From positions 186,001-250,000 of the forward strand of contig NZ_NPGA01000015.1 in the NCBI RefSeq assembly GCF_002259485.1: a stretch of 64,000 nt of DNA, written 5' to 3'. Made by a program: the position numbers and the translations under genes. The notes beneath the pieces are model-generated. The model worked only from the letters and a program-made list of their open reading frames with translations, had not been told where the DNA came from and ran no database searches. This DNA is from Rhodococcus sp. 14-1411-2a (lineage in GTDB: Bacteria; Actinomycetota; Actinomycetes; Mycobacteriales; Mycobacteriaceae). Every line of letters starts with the position of its first letter. Position 1 is the stretch's first letter. Positions 52,808-61,004 of this stretch are shown in pieces.

Positions 52808-53596
52808 TCATCGCGAGTGCGGCTCCGGCGCACCGAACTGCTGTGTCAACGATGCCGCGTGTGCGAACAATGTGGTCGGATCCGGTTCGGCCGCAGAGGG
52901 TTCCAGCACGAGGGTGGTGGCACCGGCATCGATCCAGCGTTGCAGGCTGCTCGCCGCGGCATCGGAATCGGAGCCCGCGGCCACGTAGACCACCACGTCG
53001 TGGGCGGGTCCGCCGTCGATGTGCCCGATGGCCGTTCGCACCTGATCCGGTGACGTCTCGCTCGTGAGGATGGTTCCCACAGCGGTGCGGCCGCTCAGGG
53101 CGAGAGTCTTCGGCCCCGTCGCACCGACGAGCAGCGGCGGCGGTTGCAGCGGAGGCCAATTGAGCTGCACGTTGTCGAGTGAGACGTACCGACCCTGCAC
53201 GGTGACGCTCTCGCCCGCCAACAGTGCGGTGAGCGCTGTCATCTGCTCGCTCAGCAACGTCAGTGGCGACTGCACGCGCGCCCCGATCTGGCCCATCCAC
53301 GACTGCACACCGTGCCCGAGCCCGACGCGGAGTCGTCCCGGATGGACTCGGGCGACGGTGGCGATCTCCATGGCGGTGGCTGCCACGTTCCGCATCGGAG
53401 TGGGTAGCACCCCGATGCCGACGTTCAGGCGTTCGGTGTTCGCGAGAACCAGTGCAGCGGTAGTCAGTCCGCCGGAGTAGAAGCAGTCTTCCCATATCCA
53501 CACTTCGTCGATGCCTGCCCGGTCGGCTGCACGTGCCGCCTCGACGAGATCCTCCGGCGCAAGTTCGGGTCTGAGTACGACGCCGATTCGTGTCAT
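52808..53596 (-). CDS. LLM-class (F420/FMN-dependent) oxidoreductase
   Basis: 262 residues with the luciferase-like barrel: RIGVVLRPELAPEDLVEAARAADRAGIDEVWIWED, LNVGIGVLPTPMRNVAATAMEIATVARVHPGR and VGLGHGVQSWMGQIGA. The style is that of F420-dependent enzymes (Mer/FGD-like) common in mycobacteria and rhodococci. Substrate is not predictable. It converges with the MBL gene; a 13-bp direct repeat (53612-53624, 53627-53639) lies just upstream, at the end of ramB. Confidence 0.84.
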   Translation of the reverse strand: MTRIGVVLRPELAPEDLVEAARAADRAGIDEVWIWEDCFYSGGLTTAALVLANTERLNVGIGVLPTPMRNVAATAMEIATVARVHPGRLRVGLGHGVQSWMGQIGARVQSPLTLLSEQMTALTALLAGESVTVQGRYVSLDNVQLNWPPLQPPPLLVGATGPKTLALSGRTAVGTILTSETSPDQVRTAIGHIDGGPAHDVVVYVAAGSDSDAAASSLQRWIDAGATTLVLEPSAAEPDPTTLFAHAASLTQQFGAPEPHSR

Positions 53597-53629
53597 TGCA
53601 GTCTTCCTTTCTTCTCAGCGAACGTATTC

Positions 53630-55042
53630 TCAGCGAACGAGGTAGGGGGACACGGAACTTCGGTGCTCGTCGATGTCGAGGTCCTTACCCAGTGGCGGGA
53701 ATGCGCGTTGCGGGCAGTTCGATCGCTCGCACACCCGACAGCCCGCTCCGATCGGCGTCGCCGCTGCCGAACCCTGTACGTCCAGACCGTCCGCGTACAC
53801 CAGCCGTCCGGCGTGGCGCAGTTCGCAACCGAGGCCGATGGCGAAGGTCTTGCCGGGCTGACCGTATCGTGCGGCGCGTCGCTCCACGGTCCGCGCGATC
53901 CACAGGTAACTGCGGCCGTCGGGCATCTCGGCGATCTGCGTCATGATCTTGCCCGGATACGCGAACGTCTCGTACACATTCCACAGCGGGCATGTGCCGC
54001 CGCTGGACGAGAAGTGAAAACCTGTGGCGGACTGACGCTTCGACATGTTCCCGGCGCGGTCGACGCGCACGAACGAGAACGGCACACCCCGCAACTCGGG
54101 TCTCTGCAAGGTGGAGAGTCGATGGCAGATGGTCTCGTAGCTGACCGAGAAGAAGGCCGAGAGCCGCTCGATGTCGTACCGGAAATCCTCGGCCACGTCA
54201 TGGAACTGGTGATACGGCAACACCGTCGCGGCCGCGAAGTAGTTCGCGAAGCCCAGCACCGCCAACTTCTTCGACGACTCACTGGTGAAATTGCCTTCGT
54301 CGGCCATCTTCTGCAGCAGGTCCCCGCATTCGAGATACGCGAGTTCGGCGGCGTACTTGAACACCTTCTGCCCGCCGGAGAGATGCGGTGAAATCTCCAG
54401 TACTCGCGTCTGGGGATCGAATCGGTGCAGCACGTTCTCGCCGAGGTCGATCCGATTGACGATCTGCACGTCGTGGACCGTCCGCAGCCGCTTGGCGATC
54501 TCGCCACCGATATCAGCGCGATGGAACCGGATCCTCGAGGTCAGAGCCTCTGCCGCAGTGTCCAGTTCGTGCAGATAGTTCTGCCGCTGATAGAAGTAGT
54601 CGCGCACTTCCTCGTGCGGCTTGCTGATGGAACCGCTGCCACTGCCGTCCGAGAAACGCTCCTCGGTAGCGGCCAACAGCTGAGCCGTCGTATTGCGGTA
54701 TCGGCGGTGCATGTTGACCATCGCCCGCGCCAGCTGCGGGTGCGAGCTGACCATCTGCGCGATCTCGTGCGCGTCGGCGTCGATCCCCATGTCCTGATCG
54801 AGCGCGACCTCACGGAGTTCGGCAACCAGTCTGGTGTCGTCCTCGGAGGAGAAGAACGACGTGTCGACGCCGAACACCTCGGAGATCCGCAGCAGCACCG
54901 GCACCGTCAGTGGACGCACGTCGTGCTCGATCTGGTTGAGATAGCTGGCCGAGATTCCCAGCTTCTGCGCCAGCGACACCTGACTCATGCTGCGTTCGCT
55001 GCGGAGCTGCCGAAGCCGCACGCCGACGAAGGTTTTGGACAT
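53630..55042 (-). CDS. ramB: RamB-like regulator of acetate/C2 metabolism (ScfR family)
   Basis: 470 residues: an N-terminal XRE HTH (MSQVSLAQKLGISASYLNQIEHDVRPLT read in part, about 19-46), a degenerate M78/IrrE-like middle in which the HExxH motif is lost (FKYAAELAYLE), and a C-terminal DUF2083 domain with the Cys cluster CRVCERSNCPQR. Length and layout match C. glutamicum and mycobacterial RamB, which represses glyoxylate-cycle genes. aceA lies 2 kb away. The inverted repeat ATTGCC-N11-GGCAAT (55067-55089), 25 bp before its start, may mediate autoregulation. Confidence 0.9.
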   Translation of the reverse strand: MSKTFVGVRLRQLRSERSMSQVSLAQKLGISASYLNQIEHDVRPLTVPVLLRISEVFGVDTSFFSSEDDTRLVAELREVALDQDMGIDADAHEIAQMVSSHPQLARAMVNMHRRYRNTTAQLLAATEERFSDGSGSGSISKPHEEVRDYFYQRQNYLHELDTAAEALTSRIRFHRADIGGEIAKRLRTVHDVQIVNRIDLGENVLHRFDPQTRVLEISPHLSGGQKVFKYAAELAYLECGDLLQKMADEGNFTSESSKKLAVLGFANYFAAATVLPYHQFHDVAEDFRYDIERLSAFFSVSYETICHRLSTLQRPELRGVPFSFVRVDRAGNMSKRQSATGFHFSSSGGTCPLWNVYETFAYPGKIMTQIAEMPDGRSYLWIARTVERRAARYGQPGKTFAIGLGCELRHAGRLVYADGLDVQGSAAATPIGAGCRVCERSNCPQRAFPPLGKDLDIDEHRSSVSPYLVR

Positions 55043-55066
55043 ATCGCCAGGCTACGCCTGCGAAGA

Positions 55067-55089
55067 ATTGCCTTAACAGCATTGGCAAT
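55067..55089. promoter_or_regulatory. Inverted repeat ATTGCC-N11-GGCAAT upstream of ramB
   Basis: Perfect 6-bp arms 55067-55072 and 55084-55089 lie 25 bp before the ramB start codon. RamB in related species recognises TTTGCAA-like sequences and is autoregulated; this element resembles that loosely. Confidence 0.4.
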
Positions 55090-55142
55090 CGGCTGCTGAG
55101 TCACAATTCGGCGTTCATCGGGAACATTAGCCGAAGTAAAGG

Positions 55143-55158
55143 CGTATACCGGTATACG
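55143..55158. promoter_or_regulatory. 16-bp perfect palindrome upstream of a small membrane protein gene
   Basis: CGTATACCGGTATACG is fully self-complementary and lies 32 bp before ATG 55190, also 100 bp from divergent ramB. It is a strong operator candidate with no obvious regulator. Confidence 0.55.
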
Positions 55159-55189
55159 AGCTATTCACCACGCACCACGAGGAGCGGTC

Positions 55190-55594
55190 ATGTCCAACCG
55201 TCAACGCACATCGGAAATTTTCAGGGACGTCGTCGTATTCGTCACCGGAGCCGTACTCGTCGCATCGACCGTCTGGCTTCCCGTCCAGGGCGACCAGGAA
55301 GTCACCGGAGCCATCCTGGTGCTCGGCATTCTCGCTGCATCGACCGCGCTGTGGGCCATCGGATCGTCGTCGAGGCAAAGCCACTGGACCCACGTCGGCC
55401 TCGGCCTGCTGCTCGCGGTCTCGCCCGCGCTGATGGTGTTCCCGTCCGGATTGCTGGCTGCTGACCTGTTCGCCATCGTCGGCGGACTCGTGATCGCCGC
55501 GATGGGTGCGCTCGGGGTGCTCTCGTCGCGTCGGACACCGACCACGTCGCGAGTGGTTGCGTCCAGTGACGAGCGCAGCGGCGTCCGGATCTGA
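55190..55594 (+). CDS. Small four-helix membrane protein (SPW-repeat-like)
   Basis: 134 residues with four hydrophobic segments (VVVFVTGAVLVASTVWLPV; GAILVLGILAASTALWAIG; VGLGLLLAVSPALMVFPSG; FAIVGGLVIAAMGALGVL) and a polar C-terminus. The WLP and SPA turns resemble the SPW repeat of actinobacterial membrane proteins. GAGGAG lies 5 bases before ATG 55190. It is divergent from ramB, with a perfect palindrome in its promoter; function is unknown. Confidence 0.75.
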   Translation: MSNRQRTSEIFRDVVVFVTGAVLVASTVWLPVQGDQEVTGAILVLGILAASTALWAIGSSSRQSHWTHVGLGLLLAVSPALMVFPSGLLAADLFAIVGGLVIAAMGALGVLSSRRTPTTSRVVASSDERSGVRI

Positions 55595-55611
55595 GCCTTC
55601 TTTGCAACTGG

Positions 55612-55671
55612 TGCTCCACTCCCGGGGGGGCGGACGCGATGAATGTCGTGCACGGCTCCGGGAGTGGAGCA
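55612..55671. terminator. Inverted-repeat terminator built from the GCTCCACTCCCGG motif
   Basis: TGCTCCACTCCCGG (55612-55625) pairs exactly with CCGGGAGTGGAGCA (55658-55671) across a 32-base loop, followed by TTTT. It lies between convergent genes. The arm motif is the same one that repeats in the argG leader array. Confidence 0.65.
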
Positions 55672-55681
55672 TTTTGTGCAG

Positions 55682-56563
55682 TCATCGCCTCGATTCCCGG
55701 CGTCGTCGGATCACCGACGCGATCTCGCCGGCGATGACGTCCGGTGCGGCCAGTACGTCGAATGCCGAGTACCGCAGCACCAGCCAGCGATCGAGCACCA
55801 GCGCGTTCTGCCTGCGCCGATCCTTGCTGAATATTCCAGCTGCACTGTGGAATTCGCGTCCGTCCACTTCGATGATCGTTCGGCTGCGACGGTCGACGAG
55901 GTCGCAGATGTACGGACCGACTGCCGCATTCATCTCCAGGTACAGCCCGATCCGGTGCAGCGCGCGTCCCAACGCCCGCTCCGGTTCCGAGGCGAACCTG
56001 GTCACTGCCAGCCGAACTTGGCGAGCCAACTCTGCGTTGCCGCGTCGACCCGGGAATCGTTCGAGCAGGCGGAGCAACGACGCGGGGTCGAGTCCGAACT
56101 TCAGGCGTTCGTCGATCAGCAACTCGGCCTCGGCGCGGGGGAGTACCGCCAGGCAATCGAGAATCGTCTGTGCGGGCGTGGTGCACGGCAGGGTCTCGAC
56201 CTCGTCGACGAGCCTGGAATCGAGTGCCCGACGATGTAGCCGAAGCCAGGGCGGTGGCCGCAACCTCGCGGAGCGAGGGACCGTGGCGTCGAGGGTGGTC
56301 GGTTCGGTCGTCCAGCCCCGTAGGTAGGCGGCCGACCGGTGACTGAGCACGGCGTCCGGTCGCCACAGCGAAACTGCCCGACATCGATCCATCGTCGACG
56401 GTTCCCCGCGCATGTGGACCGTCGGCAGAACACGGGTGAAGCGTCGCGAGACGGTGCTGGGGTGGAGTCCGGAGGCCAGGAGCTGCTGAAAGGTGGCGGG
56501 GCCGGGAGTGGAGCCTGCGGAATGACCCTGGGGTGTGGGAGTGGAGCCTGCGTCGGGTGTCAT
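55682..56563 (-). CDS. DUF559/Vsr-like endonuclease-fold protein
   Basis: 293 residues from ATG 56563. The C-terminal 100 residues have a PD-(D/E)xK-like arrangement (YICDLVDRRSRTIIEVDGREFHSAAGIF…) of the DUF559 type. An N-terminal winged region (FQQLLASGLHPSTVSRRF) and a middle domain resemble the AbiEi-like proteins common in mycobacteria and rhodococci. Their role is unknown; no toxin partner is adjacent. The first 20 residues contain AGSTP twice, because a 15-bp repeat (GCAGGCTCCACTCCC) is part of the coding sequence. The start is therefore uncertain and could lie further in. Confidence 0.7.
   Translation of the reverse strand: MTPDAGSTPTPQGHSAGSTPGPATFQQLLASGLHPSTVSRRFTRVLPTVHMRGEPSTMDRCRAVSLWRPDAVLSHRSAAYLRGWTTEPTTLDATVPRSARLRPPPWLRLHRRALDSRLVDEVETLPCTTPAQTILDCLAVLPRAEAELLIDERLKFGLDPASLLRLLERFPGRRGNAELARQVRLAVTRFASEPERALGRALHRIGLYLEMNAAVGPYICDLVDRRSRTIIEVDGREFHSAAGIFSKDRRRQNALVLDRWLVLRYSAFDVLAAPDVIAGEIASVIRRRRESRR
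56502..56552. repeat. Two copies of the GGGAGTGGAGCCTGCG motif shared with the argG leader
   Basis: Copies at 56504-56519 and 56537-56552. The first extends to an exact match of 21 bases (56502-56522) with the reverse complement of the 35-bp unit at 2719-2858. Related inverted copies of GAGTGGAGC lie at 55613-55621, 55662-55670, 56665-56673 and 56712-56720. Confidence 0.85.
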
Positions 56564-56755
56564 GTTTGCAGCTTCGGGGATGGCGCAGATGTCCCCCGAA
56601 GCTCGACCTGGGGGAATGGAATGCCCTGTGGATAGCTGCGTGGCTGTGGATGAGTGCACGTTGCGCTCCACTCAGGGGCGTCGGCGGCGTCATTCCCGAG
56701 GCAAAGGCGTCGAGTGGAGCACCCCATGCATGTCCACATTTTGAGATCGGAGCAC

Positions 56756-56771
56756 TGTGATGTCGGTCACA
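56756..56771. promoter_or_regulatory. CRP/GlxR-type site upstream of aceA
   Basis: TGTGATGTCGGTCACA has both full half-sites TGTGA-N6-TCACA. In corynebacteria the cAMP regulator GlxR acts on glyoxylate-cycle genes, so carbon-source control of aceA is likely. It lies about 325 bp before the aceA start, so the transcript may have a long leader. Confidence 0.7.
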
Positions 56772-56934
56772 GCAGCGTCGGTTTCTGACTCGATTCAGAC
56801 GGCTGCGCCAAACCGTACAAGCGTCCTGTATGAGTTTTTGTTCATTGCGTTCATCAACTGGGGTTTCATCGCTACTGGCGAGTAACCATGCCGTCCGATC
56901 CGAGAGGTTTGCGTCGACCAAAAATTTGCAACAT

Positions 56935-56950
56935 TAGCAAGGTGCTCGGG
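56935..56950. promoter_or_regulatory. RamB-like TTTGCAA / TTAGCAA pair
   Basis: TTTGCAA (56935-56941) and TTAGCAA (56944-56950) are direct repeats 9 bp apart. RamB of corynebacteria and mycobacteria recognises A(A/G)TTTGCAAA-like sequences before aceA. The ramB gene is 2 kb away. Confidence 0.55.
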
Positions 56951-57094
56951 AAAGCTAGCCAAGATTGGCACTAACAACTGGTAGACGCATGTTTTCGGTT
57001 GTGCCATTGTTTTGGAGTACACCAGAAGGGCCTGGCAACGATGTGAAGATTCGTCTCGAGGCAGGCCGAGAAGCAGAAGAGACTGGAGCTGAAG

Positions 57095-58384
57095 ATGTCG
57101 ACCACCGGCACCCCGAAGACCATCGCCGAGATCCAGCAGGATTGGGACACCAACCCCCGCTGGAAGGGCGTCACCCGTAACTTCACCGCACAGCAGGTCT
57201 CCGACCTCCAGGGCACCGTCGTCGAAGAAGCGACCCTCGCTCGCCGCGGCAGCGAGATCCTGTGGGACCTCGTCAACAACGAGGACTACATCAACTCGCT
57301 CGGTGCCCTCACCGGCAACCAGGCCGTGCAGCAGATTCGCGCCGGCCTCCAGGCGATCTACCTCTCCGGCTGGCAGGTCGCAGGCGACGCCAACCTCTCG
57401 GGCCACACCTACCCGGACCAGAGCCTCTACCCGGCCAACTCGGTCCCCTCGGTCGTCCGTCGCATCAACAATGCACTCCTGCGTGCCGACGAGATCGCCA
57501 AGATCGAAGGCGACACGTCCGTCAAGAACTGGGTCGCCCCGATCGTCGCCGACGCCGAAGCCGGCTTCGGTGGCGCACTGAACGCCTACGAGCTGCAGAA
57601 GGCCATGATCGTGGCCGGCGCCGCAGGCGTGCACTGGGAGGACCAGCTCGCATCGGAGAAGAAGTGCGGCCACCTCGGCGGCAAGGTTCTGATCCCCACC
57701 CAGCAGCACATCCGTACCCTGACCTCGGCACGCCTCGCGTCCGACGTCGCCGACGTCCCGTCGGTCATCATCGCCCGCACCGACGCCGAGGCAGCCACGC
57801 TGATCACCTCCGACGTCGACGAGCGTGACCGTGAGTTCCTCGACGGAACCCGCACCGCAGAAGGCTTCTTCGGCGTCAAGAACGGCATCGAGCCCTGCAT
57901 CGCCCGTGCGAAGGCCTACGCCCCGTACGCAGACCTCATCTGGATGGAGACCGGCGTGCCGGACCTCGAGGTCGCCAAGAAGTTCTCCGAGTCGGTTCGC
58001 AGCGAATTCCCGGATCAGCTGCTCGCCTACAACTGCTCGCCTTCGTTCAACTGGAAGGCGCACCTGGACGACGCGACCATCGCCAAGTTCCAGAAGGAAC
58101 TCGGAGCCATGGGCTTCAAGTTCCAGTTCATCACCCTCGCCGGCTTCCACTCGCTCAACTACGGCATGTTCGACCTGGCACACGGCTACGCCCGCGAAGG
58201 CATGACCGCGTTCGTCGACCTGCAGGAGCGCGAGTTCAAGGCTGCCGAAGAGCGCGGCTTCACCGCCATCAAGCACCAGCGTGAGGTCGGTGCCGGCTAC
58301 TTCGACCGCATCGCCACCACCGTCGACCCCAACACCTCGACGGCAGCACTGAAGGGCTCCACCGAAGAAGGCCAGTTCCACTAG
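57095..58384 (+). CDS. aceA: Isocitrate lyase
   Basis: It splits isocitrate to glyoxylate and succinate, the first step of the glyoxylate shunt for growth on acetate and fatty acids. The 429-residue protein shows the [14 protein letters not shown] catalytic motif with the active-site Cys, [15 protein letters not shown] and [10 protein letters not shown]. Length and sequence match mycobacterial Icl1. GGAG lies about 7 bases before ATG 57095. The regulators GlxR (site) and RamB (gene and sites) suggest carbon-source control. A hairpin terminator follows. Confidence 0.97.
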   Translation: MSTTGTPKTIAEIQQDWDTNPRWKGVTRNFTAQQVSDLQGTVVEEATLARRGSEILWDLVNNEDYINSLGALTGNQAVQQIRAGLQAIYLSGWQVAGDANLSGHTYPDQSLYPANSVPSVVRRINNALLRADEIAKIEGDTSVKNWVAPIVADAEAGFGGALNAYELQKAMIVAGAAGVHWEDQLASEKKCGHLGGKVLIPTQQHIRTLTSARLASDVADVPSVIIARTDAEAATLITSDVDERDREFLDGTRTAEGFFGVKNGIEPCIARAKAYAPYADLIWMETGVPDLEVAKKFSESVRSEFPDQLLAYNCSPSFNWKAHLDDATIAKFQKELGAMGFKFQFITLAGFHSLNYGMFDLAHGYAREGMTAFVDLQEREFKAAEERGFTAIKHQREVGAGYFDRIATTVDPNTSTAALKGSTEEGQFH

Positions 58385-58418
58385 AGGTACCGCCTCTCCT
58401 CACCTTCAGCGCACTAGT

Positions 58419-58452
58419 CAGGCGGTCCGCAACTTCCGTTGCGGGCCGCCTG
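58419..58452 (+). terminator. aceA terminator
   Basis: CAGGCGGTCCGCAAC (58419-58433) pairs with GTTGCGGGCCGCCTG (58438-58452) over 15 bp with one G-T wobble and a TTCC loop, followed by TTCTG. It lies 35 bases after the aceA stop. Confidence 0.85.
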
Positions 58453-58546
58453 TTCTGTACAACGAAGGTCTTGGGTGTACCCGGCAAGAGTTACCCCCAT
58501 CTCACGAGAGATGTTGTAGCGCAACGTTTGTTGAAGGAGTGTCACT

Positions 58547-59422
58547 GTGGCGGTCGAGAGGGTGGGGATCGTCGGAGCGGGGCAGATGGGGGCAGGAATA
58601 GCCGAGGTGTGTGCCCGCGCCCATGTCGACGTGTTGGTCCACGAACAGACCCGCGAACTGACCAGTGCCGGACGCACCCGCATCCTGAGGTCCCTCGACC
58701 GCGGAGTGAGCAGCGGCAAGATCACCGAACGCGAGCGAGAACACGCCGCGGCCAGGCTGCGATTCACCTCCGACCTCGCCGACTTCGGCGATCGCCAACT
58801 CGTCGTCGAAGCAGTACTCGAAGACGAGAAGATCAAAGCCGACATCTTCGCCGAGCTCGACTCGGTGGTGACCGACCCCGACGCCGTCATCGCCTCGAAC
58901 ACCTCCTCCATTCCCATCGTCAGCCTGGGAGCCGCGACGACGGCACCCGGCCGCGTCGTCGGTCTGCACTTCTTCAACCCGGTCCCGGTACTGCCACTCG
59001 TCGAACTCGTCACCACCGACCTGACCGCACCGGCAGTGGCCGACCGCGCCGAGCGCTTCGCAGGCGACGTTCTCGGTAAACAGGTCGTGCGCTCGGCCGA
59101 TCGCTCGGGCTTCGTCGTCAACGCGTTGCTCGTGCCGTATCTGCTCTCTGCGATTCGCATGGTCGAATCCGGATTCGCCACCAAGGAAGACGTGGACAAG
59201 GCGACGGTGCTCGGTCTGGCGCACCCGATGGGGCCGCTCGCACTCGCCGATCTCGTGGGGCTCGACACGGTCAAAGCCATTGCCGACGCCATGTATTCGG
59301 AGTTCGGAGAACCTCTCTTCCTGGCACCCCCGCTGCTGCTGCACATGGTCGAATCGGGGCACGTGGGCAAGAAGGCCGGAGCCGGGTTCTACCGCTACGA
59401 GAACGGCCGGATCGCAAAGTAG
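58547..59422 (+). CDS. fadB2: 3-hydroxybutyryl-CoA dehydrogenase
   Basis: It oxidises 3-hydroxyacyl-CoA with NAD+. The NAD motif VGIVGAGQMGAGIAEV (about 5-20), the active-site region GLHFFNPVPVLPLVELV with the conserved His, and the C-terminal HPMGPLALADLVGLD are typical of FadB2. GTG 58547 has GAAGGAG 8-14 bases before it; the length of 291 residues is normal. It follows aceA, so both may serve fatty-acid or C2 use, but the terminator and own promoter make it a separate unit. Confidence 0.93.
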   Translation: MAVERVGIVGAGQMGAGIAEVCARAHVDVLVHEQTRELTSAGRTRILRSLDRGVSSGKITEREREHAAARLRFTSDLADFGDRQLVVEAVLEDEKIKADIFAELDSVVTDPDAVIASNTSSIPIVSLGAATTAPGRVVGLHFFNPVPVLPLVELVTTDLTAPAVADRAERFAGDVLGKQVVRSADRSGFVVNALLVPYLLSAIRMVESGFATKEDVDKATVLGLAHPMGPLALADLVGLDTVKAIADAMYSEFGEPLFLAPPLLLHMVESGHVGKKAGAGFYRYENGRIAK

Positions 59423-59512
59423 ACCCCGCAGCGGGCGGGTTGCCCCGCGGCGGTCATCGGAGCGCTATTGTCGGTCTGCGAACGCAGTCACTTCGATCAC
59501 AGGAGCGTGTCA

Positions 59513-59788
59513 GTGAGCAAGTCCACGAAGTCGAACGGTGTGGTTCCCAAGGCATTCGGGATCGGGTTGGCCGCGACCGGTGCCGCCCACTTCGTGGTGC
59601 CGGAGGCGTTCGAGGGAATCACCAAGCTCCCGTTCCCAAAGGACACTCGAACCTGGATCAGTCGCAACGGAGCCACCGAATTGGCCGTCGGCGCGGCGAT
59701 CGCATACCCCGGGACGCGTAAGATCGGACTGGTCGGTCTGGTGGCGTACGTTGGGTGGCTTGGCATCAATATCGCCAAGAACAGCTGA
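59513..59788 (+). CDS. Small DoxX-like membrane protein
   Basis: 91 residues with three hydrophobic segments (FGIGLAATGAAHFVVP; ATELAVGAAIAYPG; IGLVGLVAYVGWLGINI). AGGAG at 59501-59505 lies 7 bases before GTG 59513, which decides the start over the earlier frame. The PEAFEGITKLPFPKD loop resembles DoxX/COG4270-type proteins. No function can be assigned. Confidence 0.7.
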   Translation: MSKSTKSNGVVPKAFGIGLAATGAAHFVVPEAFEGITKLPFPKDTRTWISRNGATELAVGAAIAYPGTRKIGLVGLVAYVGWLGINIAKNS

Positions 59789-59884
59789 CGTTACTGTTGC
59801 GAACGACTCGTTTAGAGCAGGAATAGCCTGGTCGAGGCGGTAGCTGCCTTGCGCTCGCACTGATGCGTAGGTAGCAATATAGAT

Positions 59885-60925
59885 ATGACTTCAGCTACCG
59901 CTTACCAGGCCACCGCTCCGGACGCCCCGCTCGAGAAGGCGACGATCGAGCGGCGCGCCGTCGGACCGAACGACATCCTCATCGACGTCAAGTTCGCGGG
60001 CATCTGCCACTCCGACATCCACACCGCCCGTAACGAGTGGGGCGGCACCACGTACCCCGTCGTTCCCGGGCACGAGATCGCAGGCATCGTGGCCGAGGTC
60101 GGCTCCGAGGTGACCACCCGCAAGGTGGGCGACCGCGTCGGCGTCGGCTGCTTCGTCGACTCCTGTGGCGAGTGCGAGGCGTGCAAGGACGGCGACGAGC
60201 AGTACTGCACCAAGGGCGTCGTACAGACCTACAACTCGGAGACCTACGAGGGCGAATTCACCCACGGCGGCTACTCCACCCAGATCGTCGTGACGGAGAA
60301 GTTCGTCCTCGGCATCCCGGAAGGCGTCGAGCTCGACGTCGCCGCGCCTCTGCTGTGTGCAGGCATCACGCTGTACTCGCCGCTCAAGCACTGGGGAGCC
60401 GGCCCCGACAAGAAGGTCGCCATCATCGGTATGGGCGGCCTCGGACACATCGGCGTCAAGATCGCCCACGCCATGGGTGCCCACGTCACCGTCCTGAGCC
60501 AGACCGACGCCAAAGAGGCCGACGGCAAGGCCTACGGTGCCGACGAGTACTACGCAACCAAGGACACCACGGCGCTGAAGGATCTGCAGGGCAAGTTCGA
60601 CCTGATCCTCAACACCGTCTCGGCGAACCTGCCCATGGGCAAGTACCTCGGACTGCTCGCCCGCAACGGCACCCTCGTCGAGCTCGGCGTTCCCGAGAAG
60701 CCGCTCGAGGTGCCCGCCTTCAACCTGCTGGCCAACCGTCGTTCGTTCGCAGGATCCATGGTCGGCGGCATCGCCGAGACCCAGGAAATGCTGGACTTCT
60801 GCGCCGAGCACCACATCGGTGCCGAGATCGAGGTCATCCCGGCCGAGAAGATCAACGAGGCCTACGACCGCGTCATCAAGTCCGACGTGCGCTACCGCTT
60901 CGTGATCGACGCAGCCACGCTGTAA
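59885..60925 (+). CDS. adhC: NAD(P)-dependent zinc alcohol dehydrogenase (AdhC/YahK type)
   Basis: 346 residues. Catalytic zinc ligands Cys41 (GICHSDIH) and His63 (PGHEIAG), four structural-zinc cysteines in [20 protein letters not shown], and the cofactor motif [12 protein letters not shown] are all intact. The protein is of the cinnamyl-alcohol/aldehyde-reductase type known as AdhC in mycobacteria, probably reducing aldehydes with NADPH. No Shine-Dalgarno precedes ATG 59885, so the transcript may be nearly leaderless. A long palindrome follows its stop. Confidence 0.94.
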   Translation: MTSATAYQATAPDAPLEKATIERRAVGPNDILIDVKFAGICHSDIHTARNEWGGTTYPVVPGHEIAGIVAEVGSEVTTRKVGDRVGVGCFVDSCGECEACKDGDEQYCTKGVVQTYNSETYEGEFTHGGYSTQIVVTEKFVLGIPEGVELDVAAPLLCAGITLYSPLKHWGAGPDKKVAIIGMGGLGHIGVKIAHAMGAHVTVLSQTDAKEADGKAYGADEYYATKDTTALKDLQGKFDLILNTVSANLPMGKYLGLLARNGTLVELGVPEKPLEVPAFNLLANRRSFAGSMVGGIAETQEMLDFCAEHHIGAEIEVIPAEKINEAYDRVIKSDVRYRFVIDAATL

Positions 60926-60941
60926 CTGTCACCTTGGACGA

Positions 60942-60989
60942 GTGAATGGTCCATCGACCTGCCCAGACGGGGGTCGATGGACCATTCAC
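60942..60989. terminator. 18-bp perfect palindrome between convergent adhC and PPK2-like genes
   Basis: GTGAATGGTCCATCGACC (60942-60959) pairs exactly with 60972-60989 across a 12-base loop. It can terminate both genes. It shares the GTGA(A/G)TGG start with the urtA-urtB hairpin. Confidence 0.85.
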
Positions 60990-61004
60990 GTCTTCGAAGT
61001 GGGT

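Larger units (their letters stand above)
56564..57094. other. Long upstream region of aceA with several regulatory motifs
   Basis: I see no gene in these 531 bases. The first half holds an inverted GCTCCACTC/GAGTGGAGC pair (56665-56720). A CRP/GlxR-like palindrome is at 56756-56771 and RamB-like TTTGCAA / TTAGCAA at 56935-56950. The stretch 56810-57000 is markedly AT-richer than its surroundings, as expected for a regulated promoter. Confidence 0.7.

Noticed and set aside
53612..53639. 13-bp direct repeat at the end of ramB as a regulatory site
   Set aside because: It overlaps the ramB stop codon and looks like a small local duplication; no regulator logic is visible.
56795..58381. 528-codon frame antisense to aceA
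   Set aside because: It has repetitive Gly/Val/Asp composition, no recognisable domain, and the plus strand is certainly isocitrate lyase.
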